Shown here in pieces: positions 20,061-31,693 of a stretch of DNA of 64,000 nucleotides. Position numbers and translations under genes: made by a program. The stretch's first letter is position 1, and each line of letters opens with the position of its first letter. A model generated the notes under the pieces. The model did not search any database. It was not told where the DNA came from and was given only the letters and a program-made list of their open reading frames with translations. The stretch is from Amaurobius ferox (taxonomy: Eukaryota > Arthropoda > Arachnida > Araneae > Amaurobiidae). The DNA lies in contig OX578133.1 of the NCBI GenBank assembly GCA_951213105.1, positions 140,113,313 through 140,177,312 of the forward strand, in the 5' to 3' direction.

Positions 20061-20448
20061 TAAAATTATCTTAATAGATGCTTCTAATTAGCGGGCACCT
20101 CTTATAAATATACATTTTGATTCATGCGTATCCCAGTCTTATAAGTGCTCCACAGCAGATACTTCTTAAAAACTAGCATTTTTCTATACTCCATGGTGAA
20201 AATATACGTTTTCAGATTTAAACGAGCACCATTTCCTAGCCATTTATACACAACCGCGTCCATTTTGCCCAATTATATATTTTTGAGCCCGTCGCGTGTA
20301 TTAATTACTAAAAAGTTTCATTATACATGTAAATCAGGTATTTACAATTTTTAACATTTGCAATACAAATCCAACTCTTTCGTTTGAAACGAAATGCTGC
20401 GATTTGTATATAGAATTTGTTGCAAAGGAAAAATTTAGTCATGTATAG
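20061..20448. other. Intergenic, no feature seen
   Basis: AT-rich. The frame at 20145-20354 is unsupported. Confidence 0.4.
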
Positions 20449-20640
20449 CAGCGTTTTTCAAACTGTTTTGGTCGCGAAATTGAATTTGATGGCGGACCCT
20501 CAAAACGAAAAAAGTACATTATGGTCCGAATTATGCATAATTTGATGCGTTTATTTAATTTATTTTTAAGAGAAACCATCACGTCGCGGAATCCCTGGAA
20601 TACTGTTGCGGAACCACAGGGTTAGTGCACAGATTTATCT
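20449..20640 (+). mobile_element. hAT-like element, partial
   Basis: CAGCGTTTTTCAAACTG at 20449 is the form of many hAT termini (CAGxGTTTCTCAAACTTTTT). It is followed by GCGAAATT, GGCGGACCC and, later, GTCGCGGAATCCCTGG and TTGCGGAACCACAGGG, wording common inside such elements. The right terminus and a target duplication are not found, so it is 3'-truncated or decayed. Confidence 0.5.
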
Positions 20641-20783
20641 GTTAGCAAATATTAGTACCCTTTCATAAATTAAACAAAACAACTTTGAAAAGAAATTATG
20701 TATAGGATTTGTCACAATCACATCTGTAGTGTGAACACTTTAAAATCATAAATAGATAGCTATAGGTAAAAATAATATTTACA

Positions 20784-21758
20784 ACAAGAAAGATCAATCA
20801 TGCATAAAGCATTGATTATGAAACACTTTCCAACTGAAGTGCAATTTTATTTAAACATCTCTAAAATGCGATACATTCAGCGCTGATAATTTTTTTAAAT
20901 TATCACAGTACTACAGTAATTTATTATATTTCAAAACTTAAAACTTCATCGAAAAAAATGAAATGCATTCAAATGAGGTCATCGAAATATAAATCCTCTG
21001 GGTGGGTCTCTGTGTAAAAGCAATGAATATTTCATTCATATTACTTTTATTCCAGACTCCAGAGCTAAATAATTTTAGGTGAAAAAAATCAGCAATTCTT
21101 ATACAACTCATCTTACAATCACTTCTTTACATTCTGCATCCATTAAAATTAGTCTTTGTTGTAGAAATAATCAAAGCTTGATGATCATTTAAACTCAAAA
21201 ATATTGTAATTGCGTTGGCACAGAATATAGATCCACAGAAAATACCTAAAAATAAAGGATCCACAGAAAATACGTAAATAGGATGGATGCAACACTAAAT
21301 ATAAATTTAAAAGAACTTTAAAAATCACGATTTTAACACTGGGAAAAAAAGATGGATGCCATATTTTATTTTGAAGTGGGTCTCGTGATATTGTCATATA
21401 ATATGGGTGTAATTATTATTTTAATTTTTATTTAAAAATCTACCGAACATATTTTGCTGAAATTTTTTTATATATTTTATAGAATAATTTAAATATTTTC
21501 TGAAATTTTCGAAGTAATTTGTGAATTTTAACTTTGCTTAAAAAATGTTTGAAAAATTAGGTATCATAGGGTTCAATCCAAAACTAATTGGGTGATATTA
21601 TTCATTTACGTTCCATATGTCTCACAGACCGTCTCAACAATATACTAAAATTTCATTTTGATAAAGTCATTTTTACGGCAGTTATCGTGCGAACAGACAG
21701 ACAGATAAAATGCATGCCGTCATAAACACTTTTCAACTATATTGGAAAGTGTTAAAAA
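20784..21758 (+). repeat. R1 dispersed repeat, shorter copy
   Basis: It has the R1 left end at 20784 and the terminal hairpin near 21725-21755 (stem partly eroded: ATATTGGAAAGTGTT). Only one copy of the CACAATACTAC subunit is present, against two at 1.6 and 17.6 kb, and there is a short local duplication around GGATCCACAGAAAATAC (about 21230-21275). Confidence 0.78.
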
Positions 21759-21899
21759 GGGATAGCCCATAAAATATAAACTTTAGAGAAAAATGTCATA
21801 TATATATGCCAGACGTCACACAAAAAAAGTAGAACAAGATTATTCTTTTAATTAATGTTTCTAATTTCTGACTTTGCTACTTGTTGTCTATCAAAATTA

Positions 21900-22010
21900 T
21901 TCTCGTCGAGTAGCTACACTCGATGTAGCTATTTAGTATTACTATTATAGCTATAGTATTACTATTGTAGCTATATAGTATTACTATTGTAGCTATATAG
22001 TATTACGATT
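21900..22010. repeat. Short tandem repeat, ~23-bp unit
   Basis: Units of TAGTATTACTATTGTAGCTA recur about four times from 21930, with the last decayed. Confidence 0.75.
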
Positions 22011-22269
22011 TTATAATTAACTTTCTTCGCCTAATAATGTTTAACTGTACCAAAGTTCTGCTATTTATGAGTAAGCAAGTTCTTATTTTAGTTGTCCATT
22101 TCAATTTTCAAGTTTGTAGTATAATACGTGACGAAATTAGACAATATATTTATAAGCTTCTTCTAAGTAATAAGATTTCTAATCTTTTATTATGGTATAT
22201 ATATATATATATATAGTATATTAAAATTAAATTATAAATGCTGATACATAATTTTGATATTAAAAGTAT
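22011..22269. other. AT-rich sequence with short (TA)n
   Basis: It contains (TA)n at about 22196-22215 and nothing else recognised. Confidence 0.45.
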
Positions 22270-22510
22270 AGCGTTCCTAGGAAGTCATTAAGTACCCTAA
22301 TAACTTTGCAAGGAAAGATTCATGAATGTACAGTACACGTTAGGTCTATCGATAGAGTAACCATGCCCCATCAAGTAAAAGTGGTCGCAGGACCCCTAAT
22401 AGAAAACTTAGAAAGGTAGGATAACGAACTCAGAAAAGTGAGAGACGAAAAATGCCGATTACAAAGATGTAGAGCATTGTTTAATGAGTCGTAATCGACA
22501 ATAAAACAGT
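22270..22510 (+). repeat. R4 dispersed repeat copy
   Basis: GCAAGGAAAGATTCATG, GTACACGTTAGGTCTATCGA, AGAGTAACCATG and GCCGATTACAAAGATGTAGA align in order with 13.25-13.48 kb. Confidence 0.5.
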
Positions 22511-23905
22511 TACAGAGTGCATTTATACAGTTACAGTTACGGAATGCACATAAGACAAGTTTTATATTGAAAGAAATAAAATAAGAAAATCAATTCAAGA
22601 ATAACAAATATTCACTATTTTTAAATGATAAGATCATGAACACAATAATATTATGATTATATAAATATTACTTTATACTAAAACGCAGTTTAGACAAAAA
22701 AAAAACATTCTTGCGCAATTCTAAATTAGAACCAACATCCGTTTAGAAAAATAAATCGCATCTGTATTTACTATAAGGATACGCGATTTAAAAAATTTGG
22801 AGACCATTGCACTAGGCAAATAAGATTAATTATCTTAATAAAATGTCTGTCCTTGCTCGAGATATAGACTCATACACCAATAAACCTCGTCCTCTTTCCG
22901 CTAGCGCATGAGCATTGCTGCCCACCGAATATAATCAAAACCCTCCAGTAAAAACTGAAAAAAGGTCCGAGATTATTTATTAACTCGAACCGTAAACACA
23001 ACCTTCATTGTGGCCTAAACAATGCTCGAACCGGAATTTCCAGTTCCTCAGAGCCAGTCTCTCTCATCTGTCGCTACGGCAAGATCTCACGGACATTATA
23101 AGAGGAGCACTGCACCCTCTTTAGGAACTTTTTCTTGTTGGACTTTCTTTGGTCGTCTTTTTGTTTTCGCCTCCGTGCCTGCATTAAACACGATGATTCA
23201 CCATTCCCCACATTTATTTTTTTTATTTTGCTTTTGTTTTCGGGATTGTGCTACTTTGTTTTTATTTCATTGGGACCGGTTCGAGCCGGCCTGCCATAAA
23301 TATTCAGAAGGCTGTATCTGATGAAGCGTAATGCAGGAAAATAAAAATTAAATTAGTCATATTTTTATCTTTTGTTTTCTTCAAATATACCAGATTTGTC
23401 AAAACACATTTCAAAACGCTCGATATTTATGTTATTTTAAATCTAATTAGTTGAATCGTTCCAGAATTTTATGTAGCATGGTGGTTTTTTTCTACACTGC
23501 ATTACAAATACACGGCACAACGTACAGTACTGAAGTTTTCCATATAGATTAATATGAGTCCGTAAATGTGCAAGATGGACATGAATTTTGATTTCAGCCT
23601 TAGTTAAATAAATATTAATTAATAAAATTAAGCAATGTCTGTATGGGCGAAAATATAATGTGTCGAGCCAAACGTCACAAAAGATAGCCGAGGACTGAAT
23701 AATTATATGTTTCATTGTTGATTACTCAGAAGAGTTTCACAACTATGTTATAAACAATAATGATTATAATTCAATTATTAATGCAGTTAACAATTATGTC
23801 TTATTGTAGATTCTTATAAACAGCATTTCGTAAATATGATTGTCATGAACAATTGCGATTAAAATGTAATTATTAGTGCAGTTAACAACTATGTCTGATT
23901 GTTAA
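22511..23905. other. Intergenic; pyrimidine-rich stretch 22.9-23.3 kb
   Basis: Most is AT-rich. From about 22880 to 23335 the sequence is richer in C/T and GC on the plus strand and carries a 99-codon frame (23022-23321) with no known motif. It could be an LTR or other non-coding element, but I find no matching second copy or terminal repeats. The 90-codon minus frame 23443-23715 is also unrecognised. Confidence 0.4.
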
Positions 23906-25590
23906 TTTCCTTATACATAGTATAATGCATAAGGAAAGTACTGTGACGGGGTCGAAAATTCGAATTCGAGTTTTCGACAAGAGAGCACGTTTCAAGCATT
24001 CCTAAACACGACTCAAACGTTTTTGAGATGATGTCTGTATGTGTGTGTCAGTGAGTCTGTGGAGATGATATCTCACGAATGAATGGAGCAATTTATACGA
24101 AATTTGGTACAAAAATTACAATCCGTGAATACTGGAAGCCTATTGTTTTTAAACGCAATCGAATGTACAGAACACCCCTAAATTTTCGAGTTCAATTTTG
24201 AAAAAATCATCAAAAACAAACAAACAAATCCTTTAATAAAGTTAAGTAAATAGTCATTTCTTATGTAATTTTTCATTAGAAAACGATTGACAAAAGCTGT
24301 AGAACGCTAGCACGAACCGTTTTTGAGATATTGCACATTTTTGAAATAAATTTATCAAAAAATCACATAAAATAAAAAAAAATAAAATAATAATAACTAT
24401 TGTGAAATATGTTCACTTTTCATATGTAATATCATGCGATAAGTTTGGTGACATCATTCTCGTATATCTAGCTCGTTCCATGAGAAAAGGTACATTGGTT
24501 AATACTTTTGTATTTGGACGTAAATAGCCATTTATCTGCTATAAGTATAACTTATTTCTCCGTCCATAACGCTTGGCGAGATTTTGGCGACGAATTTAAC
24601 GAAATGCCGCCAACTTGGCGACTTTTTTAATGTTGCCAAATTAACGAAAAATTTTCCAAATTGATAAAAATGGCCGAAATTGATCAATGGAAATGACGGC
24701 GACTAATTGACGAAACTTCAATATCTTGGAAAGAATATAAGAATCTACAATAATAATAACCTATATTTCCGTCCGTAACGTTTGGCAAAATTTTAGCGAC
24801 AAATTTTTCGGAATATCTCCAACTTGCTGACTTTTTAAATGTTGCCAAATTGAGGAAAATGTCACCCCATTGATAAAAATTCGCCAAATTGATGAAACTA
24901 ACGCTAAATCAATGAAATGACAATTGATGAAAGTTCAATATTTTGAAAGAACATAGGAGTAGATTATAAGAATAACCCATTTCTCCGTCCGTCTGTAACG
25001 TTTGGCAAGAAATTTAGCGGGAGGTCGCCAACTTAGCGACTATATTAAATGTTGCCAAAGTGACAAAAAGTTGCCAAATTGATAAAAGTGACGCCAAATG
25101 GGAAGTAATGTTTCTCAAATTCTGAATTCCGCCATATGACGGGCATACCTTTTCTAGTATATAAGATATGCCCTTCTCTACGTTTCTCTGTAACCCTCGG
25201 TGATGCATTTGGCGAACTTGGTGAATAATCTAGCAAAGCATCGCCAACTTGGCGATATTTCGCCCCTGATTGACGAAAATATGGCCAAAATTGTAAAAAT
25301 GACACTAAATTGCCTAACTGATGACTTAATTTTAAAATATTTTAATATATGGACTCTTATTGAGGATGTTGTCAATATTGATAATTGTTTATTTAGAGTT
25401 GCGCGAAATATAAGTTAATTGGGTACTTTGAAATAGTTTTACATGTTATCATCCAGAAAATTGTCAAATGTACAATTCAACGTTAAAAACACGGTACCGT
25501 AGATCTTATACATTATGTTTTGACTGTAAACGGAGTAAATTCATTACATTATATAAGGAAAGTCATGTGCTGCCCATATCATATTGCTGA
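23906..25590 (+). repeat. R2 dispersed repeat, enlarged copy
   Basis: The left end forms a perfect 9-bp hairpin, TTTCCTTAT / ATAAGGAAA (23906-23937). It continues with the R2 opening (GTGACGGGGTCGAAAATTCG) and ends at about 25585 with GGAAAGTCATGTGCTGCCCA. It lacks the 63-bp insert found in the 4.7 kb copy. It is longer than other copies because its GCCAA-rich interior has amplified (24540-25340). Confidence 0.8.
24540..25340. repeat. Internal R2 array, ~200-bp units with GCCAA/TTGGCGA words
   Basis: About four diverged units each run through a TCCGTCCGTAACG-like word, AATTTAGCG, CGCCAACTTGGCGAC, TTAAATGTTGCCAAA, then ATTGATAAAAATGGCC-like words. Unit starts are roughly 24560, 24770, 24975 and 25180. 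The single-unit counterpart in the 4.4 kb R2 copy is at about 5100-5240. Several short open frames on both strands (25014-25418) arise only from the repeat. Confidence 0.7.
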
Positions 25591-26334
25591 CTCTTATAAA
25601 CAATTAAACAAAGTAATTATGAAAACAAATTTTTTATAACCACGAATTAAATATTTACTTGGTTCCTCAAACTCGGCTATCTATTAAAAAATTCCACCAA
25701 AGCGAAAGCAATCTTATCGCACTAGGAATGACATTATATGCAGCACAGGCGTAATTTCTAGAGCCTATATAAATGCATAGGGCAGATTACCAATTGAGCC
25801 AAAGTGGGTCGGGTCCCGGATCCCATTTTAGGATCTTGTAATTAAATGCAAAACAGTATTATTTGGTACATTTGAAAAAAACATTTTCGATACTTCTTCA
25901 TATAAAAATAAGCTAAGAACGTGTATGTTAAAAACCGCCTAAATAGTTATTTTAATCATATAATAAATGGTTATACTACAAAGAATCAAAACAATATTAT
26001 GCTTTATTAAATTTGAAAATCGAGTTAGTTTTATAATCAATGTTATTATATATTAGAATTTTACTACTTTTGAGGAACCCTCGGGATTTTTTTAAAATAT
26101 TAGTTTTTTTTTTTTTTATCAACGATATTGTTTTTAGAAATTTTAATTTTACCATTTACAGACATTTGGTAATTTTTTTCTTAATATTTCAAAGTGAATG
26201 CATCTAATAAAAATCGCCATTAATAAGTATTATGAATGTAATGCACAACTAAACGCCTAATAACTGTATTGTAGCTAAAAAGTTATGCCACGTTAATGTA
26301 GTTACAACTCTACCGACCAAATTTCTTATTTTTA
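25591..26334. other. AT-rich intergenic sequence
   Basis: T-run near 26105. No gene or repeat boundary is seen. Confidence 0.45.
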
Positions 26335-27340
26335 CTCTCCTGAGAAACATAATATAATGTATAGGGGAAATAGTGAGTTCCAGTTAATAATCTGACAGTT
26401 GAATTTTGATGGATCTATACGTTCTAAGTATCCCTGAATACAAATCAGTCATTTTTTCAATGATGTCTGTATGCATAATATCTTTCAATCAAATTAAGCA
26501 ATGAGGATGCAATTTGGTACGAGTATTTTAATTGAAGAACATCAGATGCCTATTGATTTTTGGGGTCAATGAACCAAGGAAAGGCCCCAAATTTTTCGAA
26601 TTTCCGCACTGTTATAGAAACATAATTAAATTTTAAAATGTTACGAAAATAGCTATTTTATATGTAACTCTTTATTTAAATACGAATAGAATGACATAAT
26701 TTACAGGACGCTAACTTGCGTCGTTCACGAGACAGTTCATTTTTCTCATTTAAAGCGGCAAAAATCATATCGAACAATATAATTAAATCCTATAAAATTT
26801 AGCGCGATTATTTCAATAGATTTAAATGAAAGGCCTATTGCTTTTCGAAGATATCAACATCCTTAGTTTCTCTTTCGAAATTCATAAACATATTTTGAAT
26901 AGATGATTATGTTTAAATTTTTGACAATTTCTTTTTATTTTTTATGTATTTTTTGTACTTAGAAGCACATGACATTATTTACAGAACGATCGACAGTAAC
27001 ATATGCCGTTCTCAAGATATTGCATGTTTATGATCCAAAATCGAAAAAATCATAATAAATTAAATATGTTTATTATTAATAAACTAGCAAATGTTTTGTA
27101 ATTACTTTCTATCAGAAATAAATAGACGATATTTGTTAGGAATTATCGCAAACCGTTTTCGAGATATTAATTTTTTTTTTCTTTTACATATTAAGAACAA
27201 TGTCTTTTGAAATATCAAACCAATTACATGAAATTTGGTATCCTTATTTTAATCGGTAATAATCACAAACAAGTCCATTAATTTTCAGCACGATGGGGAA
27301 ATAAAAAAAATTTACCCTGGAAACCATAATTTATCTTTTC
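26335..27340 (+). repeat. Distant R2 relative
   Basis: It follows the R2 order loosely: TATAATGTATAGGGGAAATAG, a GAATTTTGATGGATC stretch, TCATTTTTTCAATGATGTCTGTATG, CAATTTGGTACGAGTATTTTAAT, GATGCCTATTGATTTT and later ACGAGACAGTT / TCAAGATATTGCA words. Much of it is diverged, and limits are approximate. Confidence 0.4.
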
Positions 27341-27360
27341 TTAGCCATGTTATATATGCA

Positions 27361-27392
27361 CGCACACACACACACACACACACATATATATG
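27361..27392. repeat. (CA)n/(TA)n microsatellite
   Basis: CACACACA followed by TATATATA. Confidence 0.9.
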
Positions 27393-27449
27393 TAAGCAAA
27401 TTAATGATAACTATTTTAAAATGTGTAACATATGCCCTGCAGTAATAAC

Positions 27450-27688
27450 CAGAGTTGTGAAGTTAGTACCACAAACCTTCGACTCCAACTTCCATTTTTA
27501 CCCACTGTCCAACACCGACATAAATAAATACATTTAATTTCTAATTAATTTTTTTTTATGTTTTAAAAATGTATTGTCTAAAATATATTTAAAAAATTTA
27601 AATATTTCAAGATAAAATTATTTTTAAATAGTTTGATTTAGGAGTCGGAGCCGGTATATTTTTTATCGAGAACGACTCCACAGCCTTG
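27450..27688. mobile_element. hAT-type MITE with 8-bp TSD
   Basis: The termini are CAGAGTTGTGAAGT and ACTCCACAGCCTTG (inverted: CAAGGCTGTGGAGT). Perfect 8-bp duplications GTAATAAC lie at 27442-27449 and 27689-27696. Subterminal CGACTCCAACTTCC and GGAGTCGGAGCCGG are the CGACTCC-rich wording common to a widespread hAT MITE type. At 239 bp it is non-coding. Confidence 0.88.
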
Positions 27689-27696
27689 GTAATAAC

Positions 27697-29161
27697 TCTA
27701 TACATATATACTATTTTTTTAACTAACAAATGATGAAAACAAAAACTCAATTACATCTCCTTCACAAATTACGATCTGCCATATTCTGGAAATATAAGTT
27801 AAAACTAATTAATTATTTTTTATATGAAACAAACAAAAAATTAAAATTAAAATTATGTATTCTGCTACGGCAGAAGTTAAATTAAAAAATTCAAAATAAA
27901 TTATATGTTTTGGGAGGAAAAAAAATGAAATTCAATAGGTAACATCCCACTAAGCAAGATTCCAAAATTGAGAGGACGTTGCAGAAAAGCTCCAGAAATG
28001 CAGATGATTCCAAAAACATCTGCAGGAAACGACGACTACCCACAATTCCCGCTTTCCCCGTCACAATGGAATAGAGGAGGATCATGTGCGTACCGAAGCA
28101 TAAGGACCCCCCCCCCCCCCCTTTAAGCTCTTTTCTCAATTCAGTATGCTCCACTATGTAGCAAGAAAATATAATAAAAAAGGAAAACATTGCAGGCATT
28201 TTTATCGTTGTGAAAATTAGAGGTATGGGTTTCTCTCTTCCCTTTTCTAAAAACAGGCTGGAATTATACGAGAATTCATAAAATGTCGAAGAATTGTAGT
28301 GTTAAACTAAACGAATTATTTTATTTGTATCAATCATTGAAGTTGAACAAAAATAAAAATAATAAATTGTTTCCTCACAAATCATAAAATTTAGCCATAC
28401 TAATCTCGATAGCTCTATTTTCAATACATGACTGCCCTTCAAAAGCACTGCTGGATACAGTCTCAAACCTCATAGTAAATAATAAACGTTACCACAAGTC
28501 ACGTGATCTATTTTTAGTATTTAAAATCACTTTCAAACTATATTTCACGCATCAAAACACTGAATGGCAAGACGGGTTTATTTTGAACTTTTTTATTGGC
28601 AATAAAATAATGTAGCATCCCTGGTACCGAATGGGGTCAGAAATTGGAGACAATGCATTCCGATGTAGCTAAAAAAACAGGTCAAAAAATTTCGAGCGCC
28701 AGTGACTATGTGCAATTTTTTTAGAAGAAAAATTAGGTCCTAAAATTGATTTACTATTATATTACAATTAGGTCACTGCTATTACTTTAGTACTGCAATT
28801 TCCTATTGCACATGCTTTTGTTATTAACGCACATCAATCTCACAGTTTAAGTTTTGAGAAGGTTGTAAACCTGAAGGGCTGGTCTTTGATCTCGAATTTT
28901 GAACGAATACTTAAAATTAACACACATGAAAAGTTTCGAACTTAAATGTCTCGAGTTGGCAAGACTAATAATATTGCAATAACAGACATAAATATTTTCT
29001 CTTAACCCTGAGGTCAAACATTGAGCAATCAACGAAATGTTATTCAATAAAGAAACATTTTATAATTGATTTGTGTACGCTTTACAGCTGCACTTCAGTT
29101 TAGGAGTCAGTTGACTCAGCCTAGCTAGATTAATGAGAATAGAGAGTAATATATTTAAATG
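27697..29161. other. AT-rich intergenic sequence
   Basis: It includes a run of C near 28109-28121. The 102-codon minus frame 27891-28199 crosses that run and has no recognised family. No repeat boundary is seen. Confidence 0.45.
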
Positions 29162-29290
29162 CAGTAGAATTATGCTTATCCGGATCAAACGTGTGATCTG
29201 ACACCGCGTAATCTGACAGACAATGAAATTACCAATAATCCGTGTAATAAACTATAAATTACATAATTAATATTAATACATGTACACCTC
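29162..29290 (+). mobile_element. Possible Tigger/pogo-like terminus
   Basis: CAGTAGAATTATGCTTATCCGG followed by GTGTGATCTGACACC resembles the left ends of pogo-family elements (CAGTxGAATxxCGcTTATCCGG). No matching right end or TA duplication was found, so only a decayed end is proposed. Confidence 0.3.
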
Positions 29291-29584
29291 ACAGAAATTC
29301 ATGAAACCACTCAATTAACTTAAGAGTATAAAAATCTATTTAATCGAGTTGTTTTGAACGCATTTTTCGAATTACAGTTCCTTTCAGAACTTTCAGCGGA
29401 GTCAGGACAGACTACAAGTTCTTCATACGTACTTTTTAGCAAGAAATATAACTCGCCGAACAGAGATTATAAATCATTATAACAAAAACATCACTTATAA
29501 TATAAAAAAGGAAATCCGCAAAAAGAAAATATGTTCACAAATCGAGGAACATTGTTAATAGAATATGTAGTGAAATATTGATTA

Positions 29585-29696
29585 TATTGATAAGTATCGT
29601 ATACAAGTATATCGATATGAATAACAATCAATGTATCGTAAGATCATATATCGATACAGCTGAATCGATACGCCCGCCCATCACTACTAGATATAT
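29585..29696 (-). mobile_element. Possible hAT terminus with CGATA words
   Basis: On the minus strand, AGTGATGGGCGGGCGTATCG followed by repeated TATCGATA-like words is the style of hAT termini in many animals. No partner terminus or target duplication was located. Confidence 0.3.
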
Positions 29697-30483
29697 TGGC
29701 TGTTTTGTATAATATTGCAAATTCTAAAATATAGCGAAGAAAGAAAGTCACAGACGCATTTCATAAGTATCCAAATGCCCTCTTAAATAGTTCGTGAGCT
29801 TTTGTTTCGATGATACCTAAAGGACCTTAGTAGGATACTTTTTTTACCTTTGGCCCATTTTTATTTCAAAATTTCCCTTTACTTATAGTTACGGAAGATC
29901 AAAGCATATATGATTTTCTAAAAAATTAAAATAAGTAAATACCCATTGAATTTTTGATAAAATTAAGTAAATTTATGAGTCCATACGCACGTGTGGTGTG
30001 TGTGAAAGAGGAAGGGGGGGGGGGGGGGTCCTCCGGGGCCAATATGTTCTGGAGCCCAGGTTCTCAGGTGGAAAGCGGCGAATTACTCTGCAAGGCGCTG
30101 ATAATTTTAGGTAACGCATTTGGTGCAATTTTTCCTGTGGTTGCAGTCATAAATGACACGGTGGGATTCTGAAAAACAAATGCAATCAGCTTACTACCGG
30201 ATTCAAGTTGGGCAAGCAAAAGCAGGTGTTTAGTTTTCAGTTAGTTGCGCAATGTTGAACTTTTCTTACTCTGCGTTTAACAGCTGCCCACATACACATC
30301 ACGTTTTAAATGAAGAGCGGGAAAATTACAAGCTTAGCCGTTTTAGTAGTTCTCGTGTAACACCATCTGACACGTTCTCAAAACTTGCTGCTGAACTTCA
30401 TAAAAATACGAAATTTTAGGTGTTATCGGACGATTTTGCAATTTTGATAAATATGCGTGCACCGAACCTACTTAAATGACTCC
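29697..30483. other. Intergenic sequence with G-tract
   Basis: A run of G lies at about 30004-30018. The 72-codon frame 29954-30172 crosses it and is unsupported. Confidence 0.4.
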
Positions 30484-30560
30484 TTTCTTCTCTTGATGCT
30501 TCGCCAGAGAGCGCTCACTTACAAAATCATCCCCAACCCCTCTATTTTCTTTTGAAGAAA
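30484..30560 (+). repeat. 78-bp direct repeat, left copy
   Basis: CTTTCTTCTCTTGATGCTTC, GCCAGAGAGCGCTCACTTAC and the following C-rich stretch through TTTTGAAGAAA are almost identical to 31694-31771. The two copies differ at only a few bases. They bracket 1.13 kb that includes the SINE at 31063-31418. Confidence 0.85.
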
Positions 30561-31048
30561 TCTATCTTCAGTTGGTCTTGTTTCAATGGAATTAGTTTGC
30601 ATTGGGAAAACATGTAATTAAGACAAGTACTGCATGACTGAGACGCAATTTCAGGAATTTCTTGGGAGAGGGGAGGGGTTGGTCAAAAGTTGATGGACTA
30701 TTTTTCTAAGGATGGAAATATGATTCGGCAAGGAAAATTATAAAGAAACATACCTTTGAAATCTTTGTGTGTGTGTATGTGGGGGGGGGGCGAATCCTCA
30801 GCCCCTAAATGGTGATCCTGCTGCAGGACTCGCCATTCTTTGGATTTTATAAGTCTAATGTATCCTCGACACATTTCTATCCAGATAACTGCAAATATAT
30901 TTGCTTTATCTCTAAGAATATCGACATTATTTTGTAAAAGAAAATGGATTAATTTTTTCAAATGAGAGTTTAAAGAAAACGCATCTTTTAAGACCTACTT
31001 TGAAATGCATATTTTACAGCCTCATTGAAAAATAAGTTTAGACTATTT
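30561..31048. other. Intergenic between the 78-bp repeats
   Basis: A run of G near 30781-30790 follows a GTGTGTGTATG stretch. No terminal repeats or protein recognised, though this could be the interior of an element bounded by the 78-bp repeats. Confidence 0.35.
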
Positions 31049-31062
31049 TGGGGGTGACATGT

Positions 31063-31418
31063 GTTGTTGTTGAGACCCAGACCGTCCGACCTACCAGAAA
31101 GGTGTTGAAAACCCAGGCCGTCCGGCTCGTCAACAAGGACTTGAGCATCCATTTGGACGGCCTACCAGAAAGGTGTAAGGTAACTGTTTGGACGGCCGCG
31201 AAGAGCCACCCAATTTAAACCGGAACTTAGTGGGGAAGGCATCCACAGGGATGTACCCTCCTTCCCCTATCACCAACCTCTCGGAAGGACTTACGGACCC
31301 ACATGTTTAACGTGATCGTACTCCGCGAGAACACAGCGGCAGTTTTTGCAAAGGAGGGAATCGAACCAGGGCCTACCGAGTGCAATTCTCGCACGCTAAT
31401 CACTGGGCTACCACGCCC
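31063..31418 (-). mobile_element. tRNA-headed SINE, complete, same body as the 5S SINE
   Basis: On the minus strand it begins GGGCGTGGTAGCCCAGTGAT (A box near 31394-31410) and has an exact B box GGTTCGATTCC (31357-31367). It then joins the body shared with 18058-18495 (GCGGAGTACGATCACG; CATGTGGGTCCGTAAGTCC; GGATGCCTTCCCCAC) and ends in the same 3' stem-loop and a short (CAA)n tail. The 14-bp duplications TGGGGGTGACATGT lie at 31049-31062 and 31419-31432. A 56-bp insert (31105-31160) interrupts the tail domain. Confidence 0.87.
31090..31175 (-). mobile_element. 56-bp stem-loop insert with 15-bp duplication
   Basis: CCTACCAGAAAGGTG is present at 31090-31104 and 31161-31175. Between them, 31105-31160 contains CCGTCC (31118-31123) and GGACGG (31155-31160), inverted repeats at the edges of the insert. 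Read on the minus strand it aligns with the SINE 3' domain (GGCCGTCC ... GGACGGCCTGGG) but with a different loop. It is a second copy of the domain inside the first. Confidence 0.65.
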
Positions 31419-31693
31419 TGGGGGTGACATGTTTGTATATTTCTATGTATACACATATCGTATGAATAGCTGCGATATTTAATTACAATTTATAATGTTC
31501 ACAAACTCTCTAACTGAAGTATGAATTTATATATTATTATGAACTTGTTCATTCCGATTTATTGCGTAAAAACAGATATTTTTTTTCGTAATTTCCAACA
31601 TTAGAGCGAAAAAATTCAAAGCGGCTAGATTTCTTTTATACATGGGCCAGATATAGTCGTGCGGAGAGAAGAAAGACTCGCAATGCTAAGTTC

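Noticed and set aside
23022..23321. 99-codon frame in a pyrimidine-rich stretch, considered as a gene or an LTR
   Set aside because: No domain, no second copy in the window and no terminal TG...CA pair could be shown.
24684..25418. Five overlapping short frames on both strands
   Set aside because: They are by-products of the 200-bp internal R2 array.
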